Assembly: GCA_910579485.1 (NCBI GenBank) | Contig: CAJTVO010000114.1 | Span: 1 to 10,594, forward strand | DNA: 10,594 nt | Source of the DNA: an uncultured Oscillospiraceae bacterium | Lineage (GTDB): Bacteria; Bacillota; Clostridia; Oscillospirales; Oscillospiraceae | Direction of reading: 5' to 3' | In this document: positions 1-5,997 of the stretch, piece after piece | How the letters are laid out: the number at the start of each line of letters is the position of its first letter | How positions within the stretch are numbered: position 1 is the first letter of the stretch | Position numbers and translations under genes: made by a program | Notes under the pieces: generated by a model | Told to the model about the DNA's origin: nothing | What the model saw: only the letters and a program-made list of their open reading frames with translations | The model's database searches: none

Positions 1-49
1 GCTTATTTTGCAAAATTTTCAAGTATTTCTTGTGATAATTTACCCTTGA

Positions 50-412
50 CAAAAGCTCTCTGAAGATAACGCAAATGGTAAACTTTCTGACAGCAGATTT
101 CAAATGCTCTCTGACGATTACGAACAGGAACAGGAAGAACTGCGGGAAAAGCTGTTGCAACTAAATGAAGAAATTAACCGACAGGAAGAACAGGCAGAGA
201 ACATTGAACGGTTCATTAGTAAGGTACATGAGTATCTTGACATGGACGAACTGACACCCGCCGTATTGAATGACATGGTGAAAGCAGTTTACGTCCATAT
301 GCCGGACACTTCAAACGGACACAGGGAACAGCAGATTGACATATCCTATGACCTTGTGGGAATACTCCCCGCGTCCCTGCTGAACGACTTACAAAACGGA
401 GAAACGGCATAG
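50..412 (+). pseudogene. C-terminal remnant of a large serine recombinase
   Basis: The open frame starts just after a TGA at 47-49 and runs about 120 codons to TAG at 410-412. The first ATG is at 104, but family-like sequence (GKLSDSRFQMLSDDYEQEQ) already begins upstream of it. That puts the ATG inside a domain, so it is not a true start. The fragment has the coiled-coil stretch rich in Glu, Gln and Leu, followed by a VHMPDTSNG...QQIDISYD-type segment typical of the extreme C-terminus of Tn4451/ICE-type large serine recombinases (DUF4368-like tail). The N-terminal resolvase domain with the catalytic serine and the zinc-ribbon recombinase domain are absent, so it cannot recombine DNA. The stop at 47 and the unrelated AT-rich sequence before it suggest truncation or decay. 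A frameshift beyond the window edge is an alternative. Confidence 0.72.
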
Positions 413-1013
413 CCAACGCTACGCCGTTTCCAAAAAACAAATCTAATACTGTCTTACGAGTATCTAACTTACCCCGGCGGTTTTCTTCCTCCAGCAGTTC
501 ATAAAACGCCTGCTGGATCAAAGGGTCAAGGCCGCTGGTCGGCTCGTCCATGATAACCAGCTTGGGGCGCGTGATCAGAGCGGAAACAATGCCGACTTTC
601 TTCCTGTTCCCCAGGGACAGGTCGGAGATCCTGCGGTATATATCCAGATCGAGCCGCGCCGCCAGATCATTCACCCTTGACCAGCAATCCATGCCGTAAA
701 GATCGGCGGTGTACTGCAAGAGCTGGTGGACCTTCATGTTCTCATAGTAGCTGTCCTCGCTGGGGAGATAGCCCACGTTTTTGGCGATCTCGCTGGCCTG
801 GGTCTGACAGTCCAGGCCAAAGATCGCGGCGCTGCCCCCGGTGGGGCGGATCAGTCCCATCAATGTGCGGATGGTCGTAGATTTCCCCGCGCCGTTGGGC
901 CCGATAAAGCCGAAAATTTCCCCGGCGTTGACGGAAAAGGTGAGATCGCTGATGCCCCGGTGCTTTCCATAGCTTTTCGTCAACCCGTTCAAAGCGATGA
1001 TCTGCTCGTTCAT
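216..1013 (-). pseudogene. ABC transporter ATP-binding protein, disrupted at its C-terminus by an inserted element
   Basis: The authentic part is residues 1-181 (471-1013). It has Walker A GPNGAGKST at residues 38-46, a family-specific signature LSLGNRKK at 132-139, and Walker B KLVIMDEPTSGLDP at 151-164. Normal members continue with an H-loop helix and reach about 230-300 residues. Here the frame instead runs into the antisense of the recombinase (residues 182-265, ending at 216), so the H-loop histidine and C-terminal subdomain are missing. The protein should not support transport. The ATG at 1013 overlaps the TetR stop codon as ATGA, so the two genes were co-translated. The lost partner permease of what looks like a drug or peptide export ABC system probably lies on the far side of the element. 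The chimeric tail may still be translated, but nothing suggests it has a function. Confidence 0.75.
401..430 (+). terminator. Hairpin over the recombinase stop codon
   Basis: GAAACGGCATAGC (401-413) pairs with GCTACGCCGTTTC (418-430) around a CAAC loop. This makes 13 base pairs with a single A.C mismatch, which becomes a G.U wobble on the minus strand. The TAG stop lies in the left arm. There is no T-run after it on the plus strand, so a rho-independent terminator is only a possibility. It could also block antisense reading from the ABC gene. Confidence 0.45.
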
Positions 1014-1636
1014 AACAGATATTCCTCCTTGTAAAAGTTGCGGCGGATCGCCGCGATCATTTTTTGAAACTCCTCTACCAGCAAGTCGTATTCCGTGCGT
1101 TCCTCACTGCGGCAGCGGGCGGCGTAGCCCTCCGCCATCAGCATCAGGATTTGAAACACCGTTTCAGCGTCATTGGGATTTTTGAATTTCGCGGCATCGT
1201 TCTTTTTCAAAATAAGGTCACTTCTGAATCTGCCTGTTTCCTCCCGGAAGGCCGCAAGCGTGTCGCTGGCCTCTGCCGCCGTCTCCGACCATGCGCTTGC
1301 GATAAATTGAGAGATATACGGGTTCTTCTTCAAAATTTCCGCCTCCGTAAGACTGGATGCCAGAACTCTGTCAAACAAGTCCGAATCCTCTCCAAACGCG
1401 CTTTGCTGGAAAGAATCCGTGATGATTTTTCCAGCGTAGTCAAGCAGATACCCATACAGCTGCTTTTTGCTGCCGAAGTATTGGAAAACGGATGCCTTTG
1501 AGATATGCGCCGCCACCGCGACGTCATTGATGGAGGCTTTGTCATACCCATGCTTGCCGAAGCATTGGAGGGCGGCGTTGATGATCTGGACTTGCTTTTG
1601 CTCACTGAGCGCAAAAAATTTCTCCAATATGGTCAC
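1010..1636 (-). CDS. TetR/AcrR-family transcriptional regulator
   Basis: The protein has 208 residues counted from the GTG at 1636. The N-terminal DNA-binding domain is clear: IINAALQCFGKHGYDKASI (18-36), then a helix-turn-helix at about 36-60 with ISKASVFQYFGSKKQLY. The rest is the helical ligand and dimer domain with no recognisable ligand signature. The start is uncertain. The AAAGGA at 1638-1643 lies one base from the GTG, which is too close, and an ATG at 1638 is followed at once by TGA. The TTG at 1627, giving MEKFFALSEQK, has a 10-base spacing and matches how many relatives begin, so it may be the true start. The gene is coupled to the ABC ATPase by a 4-base overlap, and two operators lie in its own promoter. 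I infer that it represses itself and the (now broken) efflux pump until an inducer binds. Confidence 0.85.
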   Translation of the reverse strand: MTILEKFFALSEQKQVQIINAALQCFGKHGYDKASINDVAVAAHISKASVFQYFGSKKQLYGYLLDYAGKIITDSFQQSAFGEDSDLFDRVLASSLTEAEILKKNPYISQFIASAWSETAAEASDTLAAFREETGRFRSDLILKKNDAAKFKNPNDAETVFQILMLMAEGYAARCRSEERTEYDLLVEEFQKMIAAIRRNFYKEEYLL

Positions 1637-1645
1637 ATCCTTTCG

Positions 1646-1661
1646 ATAACCGAATCGGTCA
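1646..1661. promoter_or_regulatory. Proximal TetR-type operator, copy 1
   Basis: The 16-bp sequence ATAACCGAATCGGTCA contains the near-perfect palindrome ACCGA-A-TCGGT. It is identical to a second copy 36 bp away. It lies just downstream of the predicted transcription start of the TetR gene, where a bound dimer would block initiation or escape. It is assigned to the adjacent TetR protein by position and symmetry. Confidence 0.7.
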
Positions 1662-1669
1662 CTATCTGC

Positions 1670-1698
1670 ATTGTATCACGAATAACCGAATCGGTCAA
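1670..1698 (-). promoter_or_regulatory. Sigma-A-type promoter of the TetR-ABC operon
   Basis: Reading the minus strand, TTGACC (1693-1698) and TACAAT (1670-1675) are separated by exactly 17 bases, each one mismatch from consensus. The transcription start should fall near 1663, leaving a leader of about 27-36 bases. One operator overlaps the -35 and the other lies just past the start site. Confidence 0.75.
1682..1697. promoter_or_regulatory. Distal TetR-type operator, copy 2
   Basis: This is a second exact copy of ATAACCGAATCGGTCA. It overlaps the -35 hexamer and the start of the spacer of the TetR promoter. Two copies 36 bp apart (about 3.4 helical turns) bracket the -10 box, an arrangement typical of tight autorepression. 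Confidence 0.7.
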
Positions 1699-1776
1699 TA
1701 TAGATTTGCAATATTTCAGCGATTTATTAAAACGGGCCGGACAATGATTCGCCCGCCCCTTTGGTGTCTGGACATG

Positions 1777-1812
1777 AAAAAGGGCCGCAGACTTTTTCGA
1801 AATCTGCGGCCC
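1777..1812 (-). terminator. Rho-independent terminator after the nucleoside operon and RNA candidate
   Basis: GGGCCGCAGA (1782-1791) and TCTGCGGCCC (1803-1812) form a perfect 10-bp GC-rich stem. The 11-base intervening part contains a TTTCGAAA palindrome that can extend the stem. On the minus strand the stem is followed directly by TTTTT (1777-1781). There is no matching T-run on the plus side. It separates the upstream operon and RNA candidate from the TetR promoter 80 bases downstream. Confidence 0.85.
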
Positions 1813-2012
1813 CATAGAAAAATCTTATTGAAAATGAGAATTAAATTTTTACGCGGTTGCCCGATCCAAGGAAACTGTCCCCCATTTTCGAAACCTATTC
1901 GAGGGAAGACAAACCTCCGCGTTGTCACGTACGGAAGCAAGTCGATGCCTAGGTCAGGTACCGGACCAGCGCAGCCGGGCTCATAAAAGGCTGTCGCGTC
2001 GCACCTTGAAAA
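1777..2012 (-). ncRNA. Candidate structured non-coding RNA, family not identified
   Basis: Between the PNP stop codon and the terminator lie about 235 bases without a credible gene but with many pairings (plus coordinates). Loop 1977-1988 is closed by 1972-1976/1989-1993 and 1969-1971/1995-1997 with one bulge. Other pairings are 1952-1955/1964-1967, 1888-1892/1898-1902 nested in 1877-1883/1904-1910, 1851-1856/1917-1922, and a long-range 1865-1871/2004-2010 that crosses the previous one as a pseudoknot. The stretch ends in the strong terminator and has a weak possible promoter just upstream. It could be an independent small RNA or a 3' UTR element of the operon. Among known clostridial RNAs, the raiA-type motif (large, pseudoknotted) and 6S RNA should be tested first. 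I cannot confirm either by eye, and GC-rich DNA gives chance stems. Confidence 0.45.
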
Positions 2013-2016
2013 ACCA

Positions 2017-2044
2017 ATAGTATCCATAAATCAGCGGCTGACAG
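2017..2044 (-). promoter_or_regulatory. Weak possible promoter of the RNA candidate
   Basis: On the minus strand, CTGTCA (2039-2044) and TACTAT (2017-2022) are separated by 16 bases; each matches consensus at four of six positions. Initiation would be near 2010, just where the first long-range stem of the RNA candidate begins. It overlaps small hairpins around the PNP stop codon (2031-2041 and 2042-2056). The evidence is thin and rests mainly on position. Confidence 0.25.
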
Positions 2045-2046
2045 GC

Positions 2047-2868
2047 TTAGAGCCTGCCAATGATCTCTCCGATCAGCCGTTTGAACTGTACCGCCACCCG
2101 GTCGGCGGTCTCCTGGACTTCCTTGTGATCCAGGGGCTTGCCGGACATACCGGCGGCCAGATTGGTGATGCAGGAGATGCCGCAGACCTCCAGACCCATG
2201 TGCTTTGCCGCCAGGGCCTCGCAGGCGGTGCTCATGCCTACCGCGTCGCCGCCCCAGGCCCGGCACATGCGGATCTCGGCGGGGGTCTCATAGGCGGGGC
2301 CGGTGAGCTGGACGTACACGCCCTCGTGAAGGGGGATGTCCAGCGCCGCCGCGGTCTCCTTGACAATAGAGCGCATCCGGCGGCTGTAGACCTCGCTCAT
2401 ATCCGGGAACCGGGGCCCAAGCTCGTCCAGGTTGGGCCCGATGAGGGGGCTGGGTACGCCGGTGGTGATGTGGTCCGTCAGGAGCATGAAGCATCCGGGC
2501 TGGAAGCCGGGGTTGATGCCCCCGGCCGCGTTGGTGAGGACCAGCTTTTTTGCGCCCATGAGCCCCATGAGCCTTGTGGGCAGCACCACATCCTGCATGG
2601 GATAGCCCTCATAGAAGTGGACCCGGCCCTGCATGATGACCACGGGAACGCCTTGGACCCGTCCGAAGACGAACCGGCCCTTGTGCCCCGCCACCGTGGA
2701 GGTGGGGAAGCCCTCGATGGCCGTATACTCAAGGGTCTCCTCGATGTCGATCTCGTCGGCGTAATCGCCCAGGCCGGAGCCGAGGATCAGGGCGATCTCC
2801 GGCTGGAAGCTGGTCCTGGCCCGGACGCTCTCCAGGCACGTCTGCAATTTCCTGTATACTTCGCTCAT
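2047..2868 (-). CDS. punA: Purine nucleoside phosphorylase (trimeric, NP-II family)
   Basis: This enzyme splits inosine, guanosine and their deoxy forms with phosphate into base plus (deoxy)ribose-1-phosphate in the cytoplasm. The 273 residues match the low-molecular-mass trimeric family. Visible motifs are the phosphate loop LGSGLG at 29-34, GHKGR at 61-65, GRVHFYEGY at 81-89, LTNAAGGIN at 111-119, GPAYETPAEIR at 190-200 (E194 corresponds to human E201), GMST at 211-214, and ITN with N236, equivalent to the purine-binding human N243. The Asn favours 6-oxopurines over adenosine. The ATG at 2868 has AAAGGAG just upstream. It is the last protein gene of the operon, 15 bases after the Crp/Fnr gene. 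The stop codon lies inside a 6-bp hairpin (2042-2056). The same gene is called punA, pupG or deoD in different genomes. Confidence 0.93.
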   Translation of the reverse strand: MSEVYRKLQTCLESVRARTSFQPEIALILGSGLGDYADEIDIEETLEYTAIEGFPTSTVAGHKGRFVFGRVQGVPVVIMQGRVHFYEGYPMQDVVLPTRLMGLMGAKKLVLTNAAGGINPGFQPGCFMLLTDHITTGVPSPLIGPNLDELGPRFPDMSEVYSRRMRSIVKETAAALDIPLHEGVYVQLTGPAYETPAEIRMCRAWGGDAVGMSTACEALAAKHMGLEVCGISCITNLAAGMSGKPLDHKEVQETADRVAVQFKRLIGEIIGRL

Positions 2869-2883
2869 ATGTGAGTCTCCTTT

Positions 2884-3630
2884 CTATTTGAACGACATTC
2901 CGCTGGGGTCCAGATGGACCTTCTGAGAAAGGAAGTCCCGCAGCGCCTGATGCTGGGCGCGGTCAACGATGATACGGGTCCCCTCCTTGGAGATCAGGCC
3001 CTCGTCCAGAAATTTCTGAATGCCCCGGTTGACGCTCTTCACGCACAGCCCGCTCTCGTTGGCCAGTCGCTGGCGGCTCTCCCGGAGCAGCAGGACCCCG
3101 TCGGTGCTGTACTGCTCGTAGCGTCCCACCAGCAGCAGGGCCAGCCGGTCGGCGCCCTCCAGGAACAGCAGCACCCGGTTGTGCCGGGCCTCCTTGTTCA
3201 AGTACTCGCACACCAGCTTGGCCTCGTACCGCAGGGCCTGCATGTCGGCGTACATCCACTTTTCGAACTGGGGCCTGGGGAGCTTGACCAGGGTGCAGTC
3301 CGTGACGGCCCGGAGGGTGGTCATATAGGAGTCCAGCTCCATGATGAACTCCATGCCGCCGAAGGCGTACACCTTGTCGAAGCGCATGTAGTCGTAGAGG
3401 GTCCCCAGCACCCGGTAGTCCGTGGCCTCGATGGTGCCCCGGCCCACAAAGAAGATGGTGTCCGCGGGGTCGCCTTCCCGGATGAACACGTCGCCGCTTT
3501 TCAGCTCCTCCACCTGGAACATTTCCATGAGCCAGAGCGGGGCGCTGCGGAAGTAGGTCTCGAACTGCTCCTGCCGTCCCCGGTCGATGTCCCTGAGGAA
3601 GGGCAGTGCGCTGTATAAGTGCTTGATCAT
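2884..3630 (-). CDS. Crp/Fnr-family transcriptional regulator
   Basis: The protein has 248 residues. An N-terminal cyclic-nucleotide-type beta-barrel lies at about 43-118 (SGDVFIREGDPADTIFFVGRG), then a long dimer helix region at about 119-165, and a C-terminal winged helix with HTH at about 185-210 (SRQRLANESGLCVKSVNRGIQKFLDEGLI) and a wing around KEGTRIIV. The canonical cAMP-binding Glu and Arg-Ser/Thr phosphate cassette is not evident, and there is no FNR-like N-terminal cysteine cluster, so the effector is unknown. AGGAGG is 7 bases before the ATG. It lies between deoB and the PNP gene, 31 and 15 bases from them, so it is cotranscribed. I infer local or self control of nucleoside catabolism. 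A direct target site cannot be fixed, though a dyad at 10430-10448 is one candidate. Confidence 0.85.
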   Translation of the reverse strand: MIKHLYSALPFLRDIDRGRQEQFETYFRSAPLWLMEMFQVEELKSGDVFIREGDPADTIFFVGRGTIEATDYRVLGTLYDYMRFDKVYAFGGMEFIMELDSYMTTLRAVTDCTLVKLPRPQFEKWMYADMQALRYEAKLVCEYLNKEARHNRVLLFLEGADRLALLLVGRYEQYSTDGVLLLRESRQRLANESGLCVKSVNRGIQKFLDEGLISKEGTRIIVDRAQHQALRDFLSQKVHLDPSGMSFK

Positions 3631-3661
3631 CCGCCGGCCTCCTCTCTCCCTGAAAGGGCTG

Positions 3662-4855
3662 TTATACCAGCTCCTTCAGCAGGGAATGTCCGATGGTCCC
3701 CTCCGGCATGGACACGCCGAAGTTGTCCGCGATGGTAGCGCCGATGACCGCGAAGGAGTCCGCCTCCGGCAGGGGGCCGCCCTCCGCCATCCTCTTGGAC
3801 CAGGCCAGGAAGGGCACGTACTCCCGGGTGTGGTCGGTGCCCGTGTAGGTGGGATCGTTGCCGTGGTCCGCCGTGAGGATGAGCAGATCGTCCTCACGCA
3901 GCCGCTCCAGCAGGACCCCCAGGTTCCTGTCGAACTTCTCGATCTCCCGGCCGTAGCCCTCCACGTTCCGCCGGTGGCCCCACAGGGCGTCGAAGTCCAC
4001 CAGGTTGGTGAAGCACAGCCCTTGGAAATCCTTGCCGCAGAGCTCGATGGTCTGCTCCATGCCGTGGACGGAGCTGTCGGAGTGATAGGTCTCCGTGATG
4101 CCCTCGCCGCAGAAGATGTCGTTGATCTTTCCCACGCCGATGACGTCCAGTCCCGCGTCCTTCATGGCGTTCAGCACTGTGAGCCCGGTGGGCTTCAGGG
4201 CGTAGTCGTGGCGGTTGCTGGTGCGCTTGAACTCGCCCTTTTTCTTTCCCACGTAGGGCCGGGCGATGACCCGGCCTACCCGCCACTCCTCCCGGGACAG
4301 GGTGATCTCCCGGGCGATCTCGCAGCATCGGTAGAGATTTTGAAGATCGAAGGTCTCCTCGTTGCCGCAGATCTGTAAGACCGAGTCGGCGGAGGTGTAG
4401 ACGATCATGGCCCCGGTCTCGATCTCCTCCTCCGCCAGCTCCTCCAGGATGGCGGTGCCGCTGGCGCTCTTGTTGCCGATGACCCGCTTGCCGCACCGCT
4501 TCTCCAGCTCCGCGATCAGCTCCGGGGGGAACCCGGTGTCGGTGAAGGTGTGGAAGGGGCTCTCGGTTTTGATGCCCATCATCTCCCAGTGCCCGGCCAT
4601 GGTGTCCTTGGCGTTGCTGGCCTCGGCCATGCGCATGTAGCGCCCCAGAGGGCGCTCCACGCCGGACATCCCGCCGCCGCAGTGGAGGTTCAGAAACCCC
4701 AGCTTTTGCAGATTGGGGATGTCCAGCGTCCCCATGCGCTCCAGAATGTGTCCGAAGGTATCCACGCCCACGTCGCCGAACCTCCGGGAATCGGGCATGG
4801 CCCCGATCCCCAGAGAATCCAGCACGATGGCGAATACCCGCTTATATTCGCTCAT
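3662..4855 (-). CDS. deoB: Phosphopentomutase
   Basis: This enzyme interconverts (deoxy)ribose-1-phosphate and (deoxy)ribose-5-phosphate, linking the phosphorylases to DeoC and the pentose phosphate pathway. The 397 residues are full length for this alkaline phosphatase superfamily enzyme. Metal and active-site residues known from the Bacillus cereus enzyme are all recognisable: D13 (VLDSLG), the phosphorylated T85 (KDTMAGH), D289 and H294 (VDFDALWGH), D330-H331 (LTADHGND) and H342 (TDHTREYVPF). The NKSASGT cap-domain motif is at 128-134. Two metal ions, usually manganese, are expected. The ATG at 4855 has an AGAGG-type ribosome site, and cdd lies 22 bases upstream. No frameshift is seen. Confidence 0.96.
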   Translation of the reverse strand: MSEYKRVFAIVLDSLGIGAMPDSRRFGDVGVDTFGHILERMGTLDIPNLQKLGFLNLHCGGGMSGVERPLGRYMRMAEASNAKDTMAGHWEMMGIKTESPFHTFTDTGFPPELIAELEKRCGKRVIGNKSASGTAILEELAEEEIETGAMIVYTSADSVLQICGNEETFDLQNLYRCCEIAREITLSREEWRVGRVIARPYVGKKKGEFKRTSNRHDYALKPTGLTVLNAMKDAGLDVIGVGKINDIFCGEGITETYHSDSSVHGMEQTIELCGKDFQGLCFTNLVDFDALWGHRRNVEGYGREIEKFDRNLGVLLERLREDDLLILTADHGNDPTYTGTDHTREYVPFLAWSKRMAEGGPLPEADSFAVIGATIADNFGVSMPEGTIGHSLLKELV

Positions 4856-4877
4856 ATCGCTTACCTCTTTTTAGATG

Positions 4878-5297
4878 TTACGCCAAATTGCCCGGCCCGA
4901 ACCCCAGGGGCAGCAGCTCCCGGAGGGTGAAGACCTCGTACTGCTCCCGGCTGGTGGCCAGAATGATCTGGAAGGTCTCCGGGTCGCAGAACTCCATCAT
5001 CACCTGCCGGCACACGCCGCAGGGGGCGGCGTACTCGGTGAGCACGCCCTCCTTGCCGCCCACGATGCAGATGGCGTCAAAGCGCCGATCTCCCTCGCTG
5101 ACGGCCTTGAAAAACGCGGTGCGCTCGGCGCAGTTGGTAGGGCCGTAGGCGGCGTTCTCGATGTTGCAGCCGCCGTAGAGCTTTCCGTCCTTGGTCAAAA
5201 GGGCGGCGCCCACCTTGAAGTGGGAGTAGGGTGTGTAGGAAAAGTTCAGCTGCTCGATAGCCAGATCGATCATTTTCTCCGCAAGCGCTTTTTCCAT
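4878..5297 (-). CDS. cdd: Cytidine deaminase
   Basis: This enzyme hydrolyses cytidine and deoxycytidine to uridine and deoxyuridine plus ammonia, feeding Udp. The protein has 139 residues, the size of the homotetrameric short type found in Bacillus. Zinc ligands C56, C93 and C96 are present in NCAERTAFF (55-63) and PCGVCRQ (92-98), with E58 as the catalytic proton shuttle. The substrate-binding NIENAAYGPTNCAERTA stretch is intact. It is 15 bases after deoC and 22 before deoB in the same operon, with GGAGGG before the ATG. Confidence 0.96.
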   Translation of the reverse strand: MEKALAEKMIDLAIEQLNFSYTPYSHFKVGAALLTKDGKLYGGCNIENAAYGPTNCAERTAFFKAVSEGDRRFDAICIVGGKEGVLTEYAAPCGVCRQVMMEFCDPETFQIILATSREQYEVFTLRELLPLGFGPGNLA

Positions 5298-5312
5298 AGC
5301 GGTCTGCCCTCC

Positions 5313-5978
5313 TTAATAGCCGGAAGCGGCTTCGTTCTTCACCAGCTTGACGATCCGGCTGGTGCCCAGACGGTCCGCGCCCAGGGCCAGGAACTTCTCC
5401 GCGTCGTCCAGGGAGGAGATGCCGCCCGCGGCCTTGATCTTCACCTTGGGGCCCACGTGCTTGGCGAACAGCTCCACGTCGGCGAAGGTGGCCCCGCCCT
5501 TGGAGAAACCGGTGGAGGTCTTGATATAGTCCGCCCCGGCGTTGGTCACCAGCTCGCACATCTTGATCTTTTCCTCATCGGTGAGCAGGCAGGTCTCAAT
5601 GATGACCTTCAGGACCTTGTCCCCGCAGGCAGCCTTCAGGGTGCGGATCTCGTTTTCCACCAGGTCGTACTTCCCGTCCCGCAGCCAGCCGATGTTGATG
5701 ACCATGTCGATCTCCACCGCGCCGTTGGCGATGGCGTCCTTGGTCTCGAACTCCTTGACGGCGGTGGTCACATTCCCGTTGGGAAAGCCGATGACGGTAC
5801 ACACGGCCATCTTATCCCCCAGATACTCGCTGGCCTGCTTCACATAGCAGGGGGGGATGCACACGGAGGCGGTGCCATACGCCACCGCGTCGTCGCAGAT
5901 CTGCTTGATCTCCGCCCAGGTGGAGGGCTGAAGGAGCAGGGTGTGGTCTACATGCTTCAGGATTTCCTTGTTATCCAT
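5313..5978 (-). CDS. deoC: Deoxyribose-phosphate aldolase
   Basis: This class I aldolase cleaves 2-deoxyribose-5-phosphate to acetaldehyde and glyceraldehyde-3-phosphate, the exit of deoxynucleosides to glycolysis. The 221 residues fit the short Bacillus and archaeal-like form. The Schiff-base lysine is K153 in YIKTSTGFSKGGAT, the second lysine K182 in KIKAAGGI, and the acidic residue D91 in EIDMVINIG. The N-terminal DHTLL motif (11-15) is also typical. The ATG at 5978 has AGGAG 10 bases upstream. The gene follows the uridine phosphorylase gene after 19 bases. Confidence 0.96.
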   Translation of the reverse strand: MDNKEILKHVDHTLLLQPSTWAEIKQICDDAVAYGTASVCIPPCYVKQASEYLGDKMAVCTVIGFPNGNVTTAVKEFETKDAIANGAVEIDMVINIGWLRDGKYDLVENEIRTLKAACGDKVLKVIIETCLLTDEEKIKMCELVTNAGADYIKTSTGFSKGGATFADVELFAKHVGPKVKIKAAGGISSLDDAEKFLALGADRLGTSRIVKLVKNEAASGY

Positions 5979-5997
5979 GTTCTTGCGTTCTCCTAAC

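Larger units (their letters stand above)
1..470 (+). mobile_element. Right end of an integrated element carrying a large serine recombinase remnant
   Basis: This block is clearly less GC-rich than the rest of the window. It contains the tail of a TnpX/TndX-like large serine recombinase, then 58 bases, then an abrupt switch into an ABC ATPase gene on the other strand. The edge can be placed at about 470-471, because reading the ABC gene on the minus strand gives normal family sequence up to ...ENRRG (codon at 471-473) and unrelated sequence after it. Recombinases of Tn4451/Tn5397-type and related integrative elements commonly sit at the end of the element, which fits. The rest of the element would lie left of position 1. 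Whether it is still a full element or a scar cannot be seen here. The first 49 bases are very AT-rich and do not continue the recombinase. Confidence 0.6.

Noticed and set aside
1..120. Minus-strand frame ending at about position 4, reading through the recombinase start
   Set aside because: It mostly mirrors the recombinase frame and has only a short unique end, so I treat it as chance.
1825..1850. A/T-rich GAAAATGAGAATTAAATTT resembling a Fur box
   Set aside because: The match to the Fur palindrome is poor, no iron gene is near, and the stretch lies inside the transcribed RNA candidate.
1716..2027. Minus-strand 103-codon ORF across the PNP downstream region
   Set aside because: It runs through the RNA candidate, the terminator hairpin and towards the TetR promoter, has no ribosome binding site and no recognisable protein family. 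It is better explained as a chance frame over structured non-coding DNA.
2031..2056. Small hairpins at the PNP stop codon as an operon terminator
   Set aside because: The stems have only 5-6 base pairs and are not followed by a T-run on the minus strand. The strong terminator is at 1777-1812.
4875..5996. Very long plus-strand ORF opposite cdd and deoC
   Set aside because: It is an antisense shadow of two certain genes. Long open antisense frames are normal in GC-rich coding DNA, and its composition is rich in Gly, Ala, His, Val, Leu and Gln as expected for such shadows.
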